NCBI GenBank assembly: GCA_023014365.1
Contig: JAEBUN010000016.1
Span: forward strand, 496,001 to 560,000
Origin: Lepiota brunneoincarnata
Taxonomy: Eukaryota; Basidiomycota; Agaricomycetes; Agaricales; Agaricaceae
Length of the DNA stretch: 64,000 bases
Direction: 5' to 3'
The position numbers and the translations under genes were made by a program. Shown here piece after piece: positions 51,954-64,000 of the stretch; within the stretch, counting starts at the first letter, position 1; each line of letters starts with the position of its first letter. The notes beneath the pieces were generated by a model. The model saw nothing but the letters and a program-made list of their open reading frames with translations, was not told the origin of the DNA and made no database searches.

Positions 51954-53594
51954 TATGAATGTGCTTCAGAAGAAAGCACAAGTCGAGTTGCAATTAACGG
52001 AAGCCCAGCGCCGGCTGTACGCTGCCGAGAAACAGGAGAACTTTCGCTGGATATCCAAGTTGGTTGCTACCTACTCCGAATACGAGCTGAGCGACGAGAA
52101 GGACTCGGTCCAGGAGAGAGAAGTCTTATGGGTGCAGGAAATTGGCAAGTGTCATTTGAACTGTCCTTTGTCCACATGCTTTAATAACTGAATACCAGGG
52201 CAGTTTGCAGAAGTTGTCTATAGCGCTCTTCCTTTGGAATCTCTAATTGCGGACTACGACACCATGAAACAGCCAGGATTCCCTTTAGAAGCATATTATG
52301 CCCTATCCCCTCATCGGTCCCTCGCAATGTCGGTTTCCCAGACCCAATCGCGGAGTCATCCTGCAGCAACGAGCGACGGCGTCCAGGTGCTCAAGAGCTT
52401 CAAGGGCAGTATAGCAAGTCTTCCGGCTGCCGTCTTCTCCAGGTGGATTCGCGAACATGAAGCGCTGAAACACTCTGGTCCTCCGACCGGACCACTCCCA
52501 CACCCTTGCGACCAGACCAACAATCAGCCAGATAGACAGGAACACCCGAAGGGATGTTCTACGGACATTCGTAGACGCCAACAGGTCATCGTCTCGATAT
52601 GCGGAACGGCCTCCATATACCAAGTATTACATGATTTACGAGCTATTCGGAGGATTCATCCGGCTGGCTCCGCCCGCGGTGCGACCGTTCACAGCGGATT
52701 TTGGGACATGTATCAAGGGATAAAACCGCAATTGCTGGGAGCCATTCAAGAGGCTTTGAAGCTTGATCCCCCCGGAGACGGATATGAACTGAGACAACCT
52801 CGCGCAGTAGATCCCGTTCCAAGCACCTCGGGTGCTCCCATCGACGAGCGGAAGGAAGTGTTGAGAGAATTGGTAGTCACAGGCCATAGTATGGGTGGAG
52901 CTGTCGCCCATCTCTTCTGTATTGATCTCCTTGCGACAACTTCTGCAAGCCCAGTGCCTTCAAAGAGCACTCCCCAGAACCCAGCTGACCCGGAGGATGT
53001 ATCTTATCTCCGTCAATTAGGATTTCAGAGCCTTCAAATCGTGACTTTTGGCGAGCCAAGAGCAGGAAATCAAGCCCTAGTTGATCATTGGCGAGCTTTG
53101 AAGGAGAATCATGAGAAGGAGTACGGTATCACAATACAGGAGTGTTGTGTGAAGGGGTACAACGACGGTGAGGGTTGCTTGTCCGCCTTTGAGAACTTGT
53201 TTCGGAATCCAATCTTTACATATCGCATACAGGTGTGCCAGCACTCCCACCAGTCAAGATAGGGTATCGCCATTTCGCTGAGCAGCCGCTCTATACCGTC
53301 GACGGAAAACTCTACCGCGTCCCGGCAAGCGAGAGCGAACATGGTTTGTTTCGTGTTGCCCCTCTCGCTCAATCCCCTCCTACCACTCCAGCCAATTCCG
53401 GTACGGCCCTCAGTAGCCAATCGGTTCCTCCTTCCCTATTACCACCCTATCCCCTTGGGGGCCACAATTATTACAACGAGCGAGATCTTGAAGGTGGTTT
53501 CCTGCGACGCATCGAGTGGCTTAATAAAGCAGAGTACCCGCGGGAAGGGTGGGAGGATAGGTATCGGGAAATTATGAAGAAACACCTGGGATGA
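51937..53594 (+). CDS. class 3 (fungal-type) lipase, intact copy L2
   Basis: Hydrolyses acylglycerols or related esters. Exons 51937-52144, 52199-53167 and 53233-53594; 512 residues. Intron 1 uses a GC donor (gcaagt at 52145), the only choice that keeps the frame into QFAEVVYSALP; intron 2 is GT-AG. The alpha/beta-hydrolase motifs are VVSICGTASIYQVLHDL (oxyanion side), GATVHSGFWDMY, the nucleophile elbow GHSMGGAVAH with Ser300, IVTFGEPRAGN, then Asp392 in NDGVPALPP and His406 in GYRHFAEQ, completing the triad. There is no signal peptide; the N-terminus is a charged helical segment, so it is probably intracellular unless an upstream exon is missed. A decayed paralogue lies at 46612. Confidence 0.8.
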
Positions 53595-56037
53595 GTTGGA
53601 GGGGAGAAGGAAGGAAAGTTATTATACCAGGGGTTGGTTGCACGCGGCACTGCATAAACGCATACGTTGACTCATGGATTCGCGTATGATCTTAGTCTGG
53701 AAACAGGCGTACCCATTCTCGGCGTGTTAACTTGGCATCAGCATACTAGATTCTCGTTGGATCGAGAACCGTCGCACCATTTTATTGCTGTAAGCTGTAT
53801 CCTATCCACTGCTTAATCTGCAATATATATTTGTTGTCAAAGAGACTACTGGGAGTATTGAATAGCAATTGTTCGAGATGTAAGCTTGAGAACCCCTAGC
53901 TTACCACCGAGCTGGGAGAGCTCGGCAACGTATAGGATGGATAGTCTGGAAATCCAGTAGTCAGAAGTGTGTCAAGTTCAGAAACGGGTTCTGGCCAGGG
54001 GACCGTGTGTCGGGCATCATGAAGCGCCGGCGGATACGACGTGGTGCGAGAGCCCAACAGGGGTAGCGCTTGATAAATCCAGCCAAGTACCGTTCTGGTT
54101 AAGAGGGTTTAGTGCTACGGGAGGACCCTCGTTGCCAGTTGGTGGAGCCCAAGTCATGGCATTTGACCCCTCTAAGGGGTGGTGGTCCTGGACGAGGTTT
54201 AGCGCCTGTATTATGTGATGCTGAATTGAGGCAGGAGTAATCATAGAATTATTAAATTGGGCACCGCCATGCCGTTGCGCAACAAGGGTGAGGATGATCG
54301 CAGCGTAACCAGCCACCTTTGTCGATTCCTGCCACACGGTGGGTGTTGCCGCTTCGGGTTGCATACACTTAGGTTCAGTGTTTGACCTGCAACATATTCC
54401 TTGACGCCCAGGACGGTCCGACATCATCGTGAGGGGCTATATACGATACACGGCATAGCATCCATGGCTTGCAACTGGTTACGTTATGACTTCCTTTCTC
54501 CGTCCATCGGCTTGCTATTGGCCTGTGCCTTCCCATGTGCGGTGATTGATCTTGATCATCTTGGTGGCAAAAGTTGGCGAAGGGACGGTCATGTCCAAGT
54601 CCCTGGAACAACTGAGGTGTAGTTCAAGAATACTACCGGACAAATCATAAGCGCGTTTCGGCATTTTCACAGCGAAAAAATACTTATGTACTGCAAATGG
54701 GAGGAGGCTGAGCATATAATATCCGTGCATCGAGGGTCAGGTAGAATGAATGCCAAGCTTGCTCCAGTTGCTCCCATCAAGTGACTAAAATTCACACGAA
54801 ATTTCATCTCGAAAGGACCTAGTTTACCGGAGACCACCATCGCTTCACATCATACACACACATTGACGCATTCAGTCCTCTTCAGCAGCCGCCTCCGGCA
54901 GCTATATATATCTATAATGCCAATAGTCAAGCAAACTTAACAACACACAAGTTTCGCGCGCCTTCGTACGGTCACCATACTCAAGTCAAGGACGGCACCG
55001 ACCAGGCCTGCAGCAGGGCGCACTGCTAGTTGTTTGTCCCCATCGCCCTTACATCACCAAGCCGGCTGTCTTTCCTGAGCCGCAAAATACAGGTCACATG
55101 CTTGGGAACGATCCATATATGAACTATCGTCTTCGTGGGGCGTGGTGGTTTCCATAGGAGTGTTTTCAATTTGGTGAACGGGAGATTTAAGAAGTGGCGG
55201 GGATCATTCTGCGCCGGCATCCGGGGCCGTAGATGCACGAGAAGAGCATGCACACCTTATGGATGCGCAGCTAGCAGAAGTCTTTGGGGTTTCGAGGATG
55301 AGCCGGACCTTGCGGGAATTGCTGGATCGCTTGGTTTTAGACCAGATATAGTTGTGAACGGTGAGCGAAGTTGGTGGGCCAAGGGCTGAGGGGCATGCCG
55401 GGCGGATACATGTTGCTGGGTGGTGGAGGCGTGTGCTTCGTACGACGAGAATTTACGCTTGGGTCTGGGAGAGTTGAATGAGAGGAGGATGGTTATGATG
55501 CTCACAGGGAAGGGCACCGCCATTCGCACTGACATTCTCTGACACAGTGAAGGGTATGGTGAAGAGGCCCCACGCAGATGATAATAATGGAACCCTGTTG
55601 GGGCAGTCCTGTTCACCCCGACTGATCCTGAGAACATTTTCATTTGTGCTCTACCGACATCGCCCCGTTGCATTCCGATTCTCGGACACACATCCGACAC
55701 GGTTTATGGAATAGAATGGCATTGGCGGGTGAAATGAGGGGTGTTACGGCGGGGTTGATCAAGTTGAAGCCACGCTTGCTCTGCGGAAGGACGGCACCGA
55801 AGTGATTTGTGTGCCATTTGGCAGGTGGACTCGTTTGCTGACAGCGAGAGGGACGGGCGTAGACATGAAGAAATCAAACTACAAATTGACTGCAAACTCC
55901 CTTTCCAGTCGGGTCATTTACAAGTCCCAATCACTCTTCTGCGACCCCACTCGCAAGACAGTTTCCTCCTATGGTGATGGAACTGATCTAACATCATGAT
56001 GCATCTGTTGCTAGAATGTTGGTGAGTGACTCTGTAC
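53595..56037. other. no confident gene
   Basis: A 136-codon minus-strand frame at 54017-54427 is protein-like (VAGYAAIILTLVAQRHGG, then a Pro/Asn/Ser-rich end) but has no partner exons or known motif. Frames at 55257-55700 (-) and 55135-55389 (+) are also unsupported. A tatatatat tract lies at about 54904-54912. Confidence 0.25.
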
Positions 56038-56981
56038 CTAAAATACAATTCTTGGAGCACACCGACCTGAGCAGTCCGAGGACCTTTGAGCGTCGATTCT
56101 GGCAAGGAGAATCTCCTCGGCCCTCGACCAGGTATTCGGTCGCTTAGTGAATGATGCTTCCCAATCCTGAACGACTCCAGTTGGATACGGCATGAAAACC
56201 ACGCGTGAATCCGTAAGCATGCCTGGACTCTGGGGCAGGTCGCTTTCGTCCACAGCGACGAGGAGCAGCACTAGCTTTTCGCAAGTGCGTAATATGTCGG
56301 TTATCATGTGTTCATTGACGGGTCCATGAGGATGCCAGAGACCGAGGCGTGTTAGAGAGGGCAGTCGATGAAGGTCTGGTAAGATCACCGAGTCGTCCTG
56401 CGCCCAAAAAACTATGTCCAGATGCGTTAGCTTTGTATTCCAGACGCGGCCGCGCTCGCTGGCGGTACAGAGGGAACTTCGACACAGAACATGGAGGTGC
56501 TCGATCTCGATGGAGAGCCTATGAAGCGAGAGTGGGGAGATCGAGCGGGAAGCCGAACCCCCCGGAAATGCGGAGAGATAGTCTACCCAAAATGCCAGAA
56601 ATTTCACTCCGATGCAAATGGTAAGAATTTTCTCTGCACTCGCTGGGTCCACAGACACTGACAGGCAAAGGCATTTTACGTGAGCTGCAAAGAACTCGGC
56701 AGGCTTGGATGCGAGTGTCCGCATGAATAATGCCGTATCGTCGGAGCCCAGTGTGACCATGTTGTAAATGATTGGGGATATCCTAAGGCGGGCGGGTATA
56801 GAGGGTCATGAGAGCACATGTGTCTGACGGCAGCTGTCGCGTACCAGATATGAGCCTTTTTGGAGACAAGGACGAGCCGAACGGCATTGCTCAGTTGCTC
56901 GCGAGCGTCCACAGTAAATATTTCTTGCTGGAGCTCGAGAGGGAGGTCGTTAAAACGGAATTGTGGGGGATGGGACGACAT
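56038..56981 (-). CDS. F-box protein
   Basis: Exons 56845-56981 and 56038-56782; 293 residues; 62-nt intron (gtacgc ... ttag). The F-box-like start is FNDLPLELQQEIF with LVLVSKKAHIW; splicing joins it to ISPIIYNMVTL and then DTALFMRTLASKPAEFFAAHV. Leu-rich segments follow (KCLCLSVSV, LSLHRLSIEIEHL, LTHLDIVFWA, SLTRLGLWHP) and RTCEKLVLLLVAV. The arrangement fits substrate receptors of SCF ubiquitin ligases that are expanded in Agaricomycetes. No lesion seen. The last codons may be replaced by a further exon, because a gt-rich site lies near the stop. Confidence 0.7.
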
Positions 56982-59900
56982 GCTTGTGGACGAGAGGTGG
57001 AAAACGTTTCCTTGAGCGGTTCGGATGGCGAAGTCTGATGGGTGGCATTGAATAGAGAGTCTTTTTCAATCTCTGCATCACGTGGGAGGCGAAGGGTAGA
57101 GTCTTATCCACTGTCCATCAACTCTCATCCCGCCATTATCACGTCTGTCGCATGGCAAACACGTTACGAAGGGTGCGGAGGGCAAAGGAAATGAGTTCGA
57201 ATAGAGCAGATTGAACGTAGATTGAACCTACTAATTCCTTGAGAATCCGAGGACCGGCCCTGGGAATGCTCAGAGAATTTTTCATTCCGTGTTCATTCTT
57301 ACACACTGATGGGTCCCTGGTGCCAGCTCGGCAACCTGATAGATGACCTCGATCCATCATATTTTGGCTGACCCAATTGTCCGTCGATATAAATAGTGGC
57401 TGCTCCATAGACAAATAAGGGACAACTTCACCTCTCCTTCACCTTGAAACGCTTCTCCGGTGGGCGGATACAAGCGGATACACTCCTGGATACACGCAAG
57501 AGTCGCCAGTTCAATCGAGAATTAACCAAAAGGAGGATATTAAATTCTAGGCCTCGGGAAAGGCAATCGCATGGTTTGAGAAGTGATCTCTTGATGCGGT
57601 GCGAAGCGACGAACGGTGTCAACCACAAAATCGGACACCTTCCTCAGCATCCTGGGCATTATCCTGTGGACATTATAGTATCGCAGACTATGTTGATAGC
57701 GATAGACCCCCAAATTTAAAACACTCGGATGCGCCTCGTGAGGAATGTGACTTCAAGATCGAGAGGTATTGGTGGGGTCGCCCTGGATGAGCAGGGTCCA
57801 CAGGGTCCAAATGCAAATTTCCAACTCAAGACCGAAGGGTAGGCATCCTGGATCCGAAAGCGGGTCACGTCTCGCCTTGGGACGGTCGAAGTTTAGGACT
57901 GAATTCTTCCCTGGAAGGAGTGCTAGGAAGGTAGTTCAACCTTCTGTCCGTATCGAGATTAGTGTCTGCCCGCGCGGGATAGGTTTACCAGAACGAGGTC
58001 TCTGGCTTTAGCTGCTATCGGAATGGGGTAACCGCTGAACAAGGTGTGAATAATGTTGTGTGTAGGGATGAGGCTGAATATGAAGGGCGGATGCTGGGTC
58101 GAAGACAGGATGCAAATTCTTGTGCTTTAGTTTTTTCTTTTGGTTTTCGGGCAGTCCCTGAGGCTCAAAGGCGTCGAGTTCGAAAATACAGTCGCGTTAA
58201 CCCCTGAATGAAGGTTTCTCGCGAAGATCAGGAAGAGAAGTGTTCATTTACTCAAATTCGTGCCAAAAGGTGGACTGAATAAATCACTCACACAACTCCC
58301 TGCGCCACCCACATAACCGGCGATCTGCAGCCATATCGGTCCAATAGAGACTAACCAAGGATCCTCCGACTGGGTAGTTTTTGGATTGTGGAATGACATG
58401 CCCCTCTAGGGTGTATAGCGGTCGGCCTTCGGGGGAGGTGACAGGAGGAAGGGCTGTAGAAGTCGCAAGTTCGACGGAACACGCCTATGCTTGATCCATA
58501 AGTGGCTTGTTGATAAGGTGAAAAAAAAATTGGATGATCAATGATGCGGAGGATGTCCTCGCGCCTTCGTTGAGGTATTTATTGGAAGCCGGGAAGGCTG
58601 TATCCTGGTGATAGGACAGATGTTCCTTTTAGTCGGAGACCTTCCGGGTGTGTTTTGGTGGATTTTGGGGCTGAAGCGCGTGATGTTGGAGAGAAAGACG
58701 TGGGAATCAAGGGGGTCTGCGCGCTTATAGCCTGAGTTACAATGTTTTTTCCGTGATGGTAATCACTCGGATTTACCTCTCCGTACTTCACGTCGCTGAG
58801 GACAAATTGATCTCGAAACACACCCCCGAGTCTGTGTGGGTAATATGGCAACATCAATACCGGATCAAATGACATTTTCGTAGCAAGATGTCGTCAGCAG
58901 ACGCCCAGTTTGCACATAATCATACAGTCGCCAGTGACCACTGCATCTCCAGCAACAGCATGGGAGACGATAGCGTATGCTATCATTCAACTCGCAAGGA
59001 ATGGAAAGCCAATCACATTTACTTTCAATAAAGGCATCATTAATGGACGTGGACATGGCGACCCAGTTGTACAGAACTTGGGTCTTTCCAGGCGACCAAG
59101 CGAGGCTGCTATGAATATTTCAAAGATGCTCCGGCTGGAAGCTCAATTTCCTACACGGGCATTATTGCGCGGCGGTTATGCGTACCTGTGGGATAACATC
59201 AACGCTAAGTCATCAGTTTCGTGCTTCTTTATGCCCACGGACAATCTAAAGCCCTTGGATACTACAAACAGCTCAAATCAAGCGTAGTTCCCGGTTAGTT
59301 CTCCCCGACGTACTTGATCAAGCAGTGATTGCTCACCCAAAGGCATGATTTAGGTCGCACCAGGAGACCATGAACAAACGTCAAGACAATCGCAGAGTCA
59401 CACTATAACCCATTGTGTTCATTATGAAGCGAGCACGATAATCAATGTGTAGGGGGCATAGCACAATTGGGACGTAAGGCTGCTGGTGATGCGGGGGCCT
59501 TTTGTGTCCAATGTACCATTCCAGGCTTTCGGCCCTCAACACTGTTGTGGGTTCGATCTATCCATGATGGAGGTGTATATTATCGTCGAACACGGATGCC
59601 CAGACTACTGATGAAATGATCAGTATACCTCGGAGCGGCGGCCGTCAACGAACCCACGCACTCATGTTTGCCGGTAATTCCACTTTTATGGTGTGCTCGG
59701 TGTAAACTGCCCTGGAAACATCATAATTAATTGGTCGAAGCAGAAGATCATGCTCACGTCACCCGGCGGAAGAGGGAAATATTAGGTTTGACTGGTGGCA
59801 TTTGTGATCGTTGGTATCGCGTCCTCTGACCCCATGACCTTTCAAATTACCCCGGCTGACCACAGAGTGAGATACACACGCCTGTGTGGGATAAGTTCTG

Positions 59901-60534
59901 GTTGGCATCACAATCTTGACCTCTAGGAACCCTCACCTTGGCAGTTCAGGGCATGGCCAACAATAAACCACTCTCACCCACAAATATTGTTGTTTCGCAC
60001 ATTGTTGAAACAAGCGGACGACATAAATACTCCAAATTGACAATAAACGAGGTATCACTTGGCACTGCTCACACGGTCGTCCGAATACAGCCACTCTGTC
60101 GAACAAAGAGCCATAGGGAAAAGTCTAATGTTATAGTCCGACAGCAACCAACCTCAGTCATAAATACTCGTTAATCGTTATGTTGAGATTCATCATCAAG
60201 CAACGATTCCTCGACCTTCCGAAATCGGGTCTCACCATGGGTAGGAGTTAATCAAAGGACAGAAAGATAAGCGACAAATGATCATGAGGCAGTTCAACCA
60301 TATATAATCTCTTGGTGACCCCTTGTTGGAGTTGCACCCGCCTTCTCTTTTTACAATCCCGCGGTTTCTCCTGCAGGTCACTCTTAGGACTGGTTCCTCC
60401 TCGTTGCTTCTTCAGGGCACTTTCAATCTTCATTCTCAAGCTCATACTCGGATCCACCCCGGTAGTGCACACCCCCCTTCTCGCCTCGAGGGCCAAAGTT
60501 CTTTCATTCTTAACTCTATCACTTCTCCTTGACT
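56982..60534. other. no confident gene
   Basis: Several 60-125-codon frames (57444-57719 +, 58579-58875 -, 58910-59287 +, 59938-60174 +) lack recognisable domains, paralogues or splice continuity. A TATATAA tract at about 60300 lies some 230 nt before the 60535 gene, and the 170 nt before its ATG are pyrimidine-rich. Confidence 0.3.
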
Positions 60535-61724
60535 ATGCTTGCCAAAGTTTGGGCGTCTCTCGTTGTCCTCCTCGCCTTTTCCCTAGAGGTGCATGCACAC
60601 GCTGCGATCTCTCCTGTCCTTGGTCTTTCCGGTGAACCGAAACGAAGAGATGTTAAAAGACCCACTGTGATTCGTCCGTGTGGGTTGGGCGTAAAGGTTG
60701 CTTCTGCCTTGGATAAAAGTACGCCTGTGCAAGCTGCTCCTGACGGGACATTCACTGCGACTATTACCAACTTCAATCCGTGAGTCTCTCGTGGTGATTT
60801 CATATTTCTCAAGATATTCCGATCCTTCGGAGTTCTATTTTTTTGTCTATTGCTCTAGTCGATGGTATGGTGCACGCTAACGACAGTTATCTGACAGCGG
60901 TCGAGATGGCTCAAGGCAGGTGACAGCTCGGGTCGATGCCGCCGCTACTGGCAAGAACGCAAACTTTGTGGATATGACGGTTTCGCAGAATGGCGATGCA
61001 GTTCGTCCCGGAGCTCCCCTTTATGTCATAGAGCCTCCTTTCGCTTATCGCTGTGTGATTCGTTAGGCTCCCCCGGATCTCGGTTCCCAGCAGATCGTTG
61101 CTTCTCTCCCTGCTGGCACTAAATGTACAGGAGGTGCTTCAGGGGATCTTTGTCTTGTGGTCAGCATTTTTTTTCGGTGATTGGTTCAGGGATGATTGGG
61201 CTTATTTGATGTCATTCGTATGAAGTCTTTCAAAACCCTAGGACGCTTTGGTAACTGCGTCGCCGTGCAACAAGCTGGTGGGGCCGGTGCTGGTGGTACT
61301 GGCACTGATGCGACGACTGATACTGGAACCGGAGCTGGGGCTGCTGGAGCTGACGCGACTGGCAGTGGAGCCGGAGCTGCTGGAGCCGGAGCCGGGACTA
61401 GTGCTGGTACAGGCGGAAAAACAGGAGCGGGAAAGAAAGCTACCAGCAAATCTGGGGCGACTCAGGTAAGGGTGACCTGAACAGGAGTACAGGAGACGCA
61501 TGCTGATAGTGTCTAGGCCAATCAAGCGAATAGCAAGCTCACAAATACCAAAGGCAGACTTACGCAAGGTGTAAGTTGACTTCTTGAGTGATTTCAAGTC
61601 CATTCATTGATGGGAGTGACAGGGCACTCGGGCTGCGAGGGCTCTTCTTGCAGATCTCAAGATTCGAGGAGAAGAGTTGAGTGACAATGTTCGTCGGGGG
61701 GTCGCTGGTTTAATTTGGGCTTGA
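60535..61724 (+). CDS. secreted protein with Ala/Gly/Thr-rich tail, six exons
   Basis: Exons 60535-60779, 60898-61000, 61067-61159, 61226-61465, 61517-61570 and 61623-61724; 278 residues; every phase fits. The signal peptide MLAKVWASLVVLLAFSLEVH is followed by HAAISPVLGLSG, RPTVIRPCG, a beta-rich core (GTFTATITNFNPGRDGSRQV, DLGSQQIVASLPAGTKCTGG, LCLVSFKTLGRFGNC) with four Cys, then a long Ala/Gly/Thr-rich low-complexity stretch (residues about 165-225) and a charged helical end (GTRAARALLADL, GEELSDNVRR). No hydrophobic GPI signal at the C-terminus. I believe related secreted proteins occur in other basidiomycetes, but I cannot name the family. Confidence 0.75.
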
Positions 61725-62646
61725 AAAGTGCCTTATGCAATGTTGTGGGGGGGACTTCTAGTGTAGATCCTGTGATTTCGGGTGAATGACACGACGTCGA
61801 GGGCCTTTGTGTAGTAGTGTAAGCTCAGTGAGATGAAGTTGCAACGTACAGCCTTGACCCCCAATCTCCTTTGTGTGAAGGCGGTAGGAGGTGTTACGGT
61901 GGTCAGTGCAGTGCGGCTGTTGTTCTCGATCGACGGTTTGGCCCTATATAGTAATGCCTCAGGGTTGACGAAATTGGACACAAGCGCACAGTCACGGGGA
62001 TAAGAAATGTATGGAGACTTGAGTACTGCATATCCGTGATGCTCCATCGATATCAAACCGGCAACGAAGTGGGCTGGGTATATTTCCAGGGGGAACTAGG
62101 AAGGAAGTTGATAGGTTAAGGCTATTCAACATGGCCGGTGGGGCTAGTCTCTCGCTTTCTAACATCACGCGACGGCCAAGTCAAGCCTTGGTGGGATGGG
62201 CGGCGGAGAGTAGAGAAGGCGCGCACCGAGCGCTGATTGCACGTGTAAACTAGAAGAATCGGCGTCAATAGAGCGAATTTCTAGATTGTAGAGATGTCAC
62301 CGAAATGTCCGCAATCCTTGAGAGGAGGGCAGTGCCCGCGTTGGCCGATGCACCTGAACCCTTGCATTGAAGTGTATTGAAGGGAGGGTGTCGCTTTGCG
62401 AACAAACCTGGTGCGGAATAAGCACAGCCAGCCATAGTATACTAAGGGGCTATGTGTTTGTCTATGTTTGGCTCTTCCTGAGATCAATATGAGGCGCGCT
62501 TTATCTTTGGCTGGGCCATCTGTCTCTTGCCCCTTGCCACACGTCGTTATACAGGTCTGTCTTCCTCATCGTGCACGCCGGCGAGCTCATCTGATTTTGA
62601 CATTGTGCTCATCGCAGCACCCTTTTCCCATATCGCCTAGTTCGAC
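61725..62646. other. intergenic region
   Basis: Contains the 3' flank of the secreted gene and the leader of GFA1. Short frames only. Confidence 0.35.
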
Positions 62647-64000
62647 ATGTGTGGAATCTTCGGCTACTGCAGCTACTTGAAGGAGAAGGTGGGTTCCATA
62701 ATCTGGCATGTTGTCGTCTTCCTCGCTCGTGTATGCTACCAGTAAAACTGGTTCCCCCTCAGGGGTTGTCAATGTTGATGCCGATGGGTCTAAGCGCCCA
62801 TATCACAACGAGCATAGATGGCTTACGACATCCGCCCTCCTCCCGCTTCATTTCTGACGCGATCCAACTTTGCAGCGTCGCCAAGAGGTCCTTGAGATCC
62901 TTTGTGCTGGTCTCGCTCGTCAAGAATATCGTGGATATGATTCCGCGGGTCTCGTTATCGACGGTGATGCCCCTGGATCAGTCGAGTACTTCAAGGAAGT
63001 CGGCAAGGTGGCCGGTCTCCGCAAGAAAATCGCTGCCTCCAGTTTCGATGTCGAGAAAACTAACATCGCGCAGGTCTCTATCGCGCATACACGATGGGCT
63101 ACTCATGGCCCCCCCTCGGAGCGCAACTGCCACCCTGTCCGCTCTGATTCCAACTCGGAATTCATCGTCGTTCACAACGGTATCGTCACCAACAATGCTG
63201 AATTGAGACAAGTCTTGCAAAAACGCGGCTACAAATTCCAAACTGACACTGACACTGAAGCAGTCGCTATCTTGACCAAATACATCTTCGACTCCCAGGG
63301 CGGTGCCAAGCGTCTTACCTTTACCGAGCTGATCAAGGCCGTCCTTAAGGAGCTCGAGGGATCTTTTGCATTCGTTTTCAAGTCTTCCCACTTCCCAAAC
63401 GAGGCTGTTACTGCCCGTCGCGGTTCCCCTCTTCTAGTTGGCGTCAAGACCGATAAGAAGTTGAAGGTTGATTTCGTCGATGTTGAGTTCGCTGGTCAGG
63501 ACAGCAACGATAAGCTTCCTGAAACTCGTAGGTCTTGGTCTTTGCTCTCGTTGCAGTCTATTGATCATTCATCTTGCAGTGCAACCCACATCACCTGCTG
63601 GCCTTCTCGCCGTTCCTTCTGCAAATCCGAAGGTCCTTCGTACCCAATCCCGTGCGTTCATGTCAGAGGATGGTCTCCCTCAACCCATCGAATTCTTTAT
63701 CGCCTCTGATGCTGCAGCCATCATCGAGCATACCAAGCGTGTTTTGTACCTCGAGGATGACGACATCGCACACATTGCTGATGGTGAATTGCATATTCAC
63801 CGCCTCCGCCGCAAGGAGGAGGGTGATCAGACGCCAAGCCAGATCGCCACTACCCGCACTATCGAGACTCTCGAACTCGAGATTGCAGCCATCATGAAGG
63901 GCAAGTTCGACACTTTCATGCAAAAGGAAATTTACGAGCAGCCTGAGTCGGTTGTCAACACCATGCGTGGTCGTGTCAACTTTGACGAGAACAGGATCAC
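62647..64000 (+). CDS. GFA1: glutamine-fructose-6-phosphate transaminase, 5' part
   Basis: Catalyses glutamine + fructose-6-phosphate to glucosamine-6-phosphate, the first committed step to UDP-GlcNAc and chitin; cytosolic. Exon 1, 62647-62688, starts [14 protein letters not shown], whose Cys2 is the N-terminal nucleophile. Exon 2 runs 62876-63527 and exon 3 from 63580 to beyond the window; introns are 187 and 52 nt. The class-II glutamine amidotransferase motifs are [33 protein letters not shown] and DTDTEAVA. The part before the isomerase domain includes [14 protein letters not shown] and [15 protein letters not shown]. No frame break. The SIS domains are outside the window. Confidence 0.93.

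Noticed and set aside
51684..52184. 166-codon plus-strand frame overlapping the lipase start
   Set aside because: Upstream part is antisense to the coiled-coil exon and the downstream part is out of frame with the lipase; Cys/Gly-rich composition looks like a shadow.
1..64000. Transposon genes, CRISPR arrays, rRNA
   Set aside because: I looked for reverse transcriptase, integrase and transposase motifs, evenly spaced short repeats and conserved rRNA blocks, and found none I could support.

Overview
The window looks like nuclear DNA of a filamentous basidiomycete (Agaricomycetes), and the mix of gene families resembles a Rhizoctonia/Ceratobasidium-type fungus. The evidence is numerous spliceosomal introns of about 50-80 nt with GT/AG ends; F-box proteins; an NTPase with a NACHT domain; class 3 lipases; small cysteine-rich secreted proteins; an NCS1 permease; and deeply conserved eukaryotic genes (6-phosphofructo-2-kinase, glutamine-fructose-6-phosphate transaminase, an ALY/REF mRNA-export adaptor, a Ran1-type kinase). 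The species call is inference. I saw no rRNA, convincing tRNA, CRISPR or intact transposon genes.

Layout. 0-22.5 kb is an accessory, decayed region. It holds four recognisable copies plus one inverted fragment of a glycosylated multi-pass membrane protein family, all broken; a duplicated pair of small secreted Pro-rich proteins (6.5 and 18.1 kb) with their shared upstream regions; short dispersed repeats; a frameshifted Ser/Thr-rich membrane protein (20-21.4 kb); and an isolated dead copy of a small cysteine-rich secreted protein (22 kb). 23.5-36 kb is mostly core genes: ALY/REF, PFK26-like kinase, an F-box gene with one stop, a 42-bp minisatellite, an NCS1 permease with 13 exons including one of 5 nt, and a KEN-box nuclear protein with MluI boxes upstream. 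38.4-44 kb carries a Ran1-like kinase and a broken NACHT NTPase. 44.6-53.6 kb holds a four-helix membrane protein, then a tandem array of [small cysteine-rich secreted protein + class 3 lipase] units, with one intact secreted protein at the start and one intact lipase at the end. 54-64 kb is sparse: an intact F-box gene, a six-exon secreted protein and the start of GFA1 running off the end.

Two kinds of damage occur. In the repeated membrane-protein family, every premature stop that I could align to paralogues is a C:G to T:A change (CAG to TAG, TGG to TAG/TGA). In several conserved single genes (PFK26-like, NCS1, ALY/REF, the Ser/Thr membrane protein) the damage is instead isolated 1-2 nt indels, several in short homopolymers, inside otherwise good exons. 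The second pattern may be assembly error or an inactive nuclear haplotype, and gene status there should be read with that in mind.

Pathway links visible: PFK26-like (fructose-2,6-bisphosphate synthesis) and GFA1 (first step of UDP-GlcNAc/chitin synthesis) both act on fructose-6-phosphate, but they are 36 kb apart and nothing suggests co-regulation.
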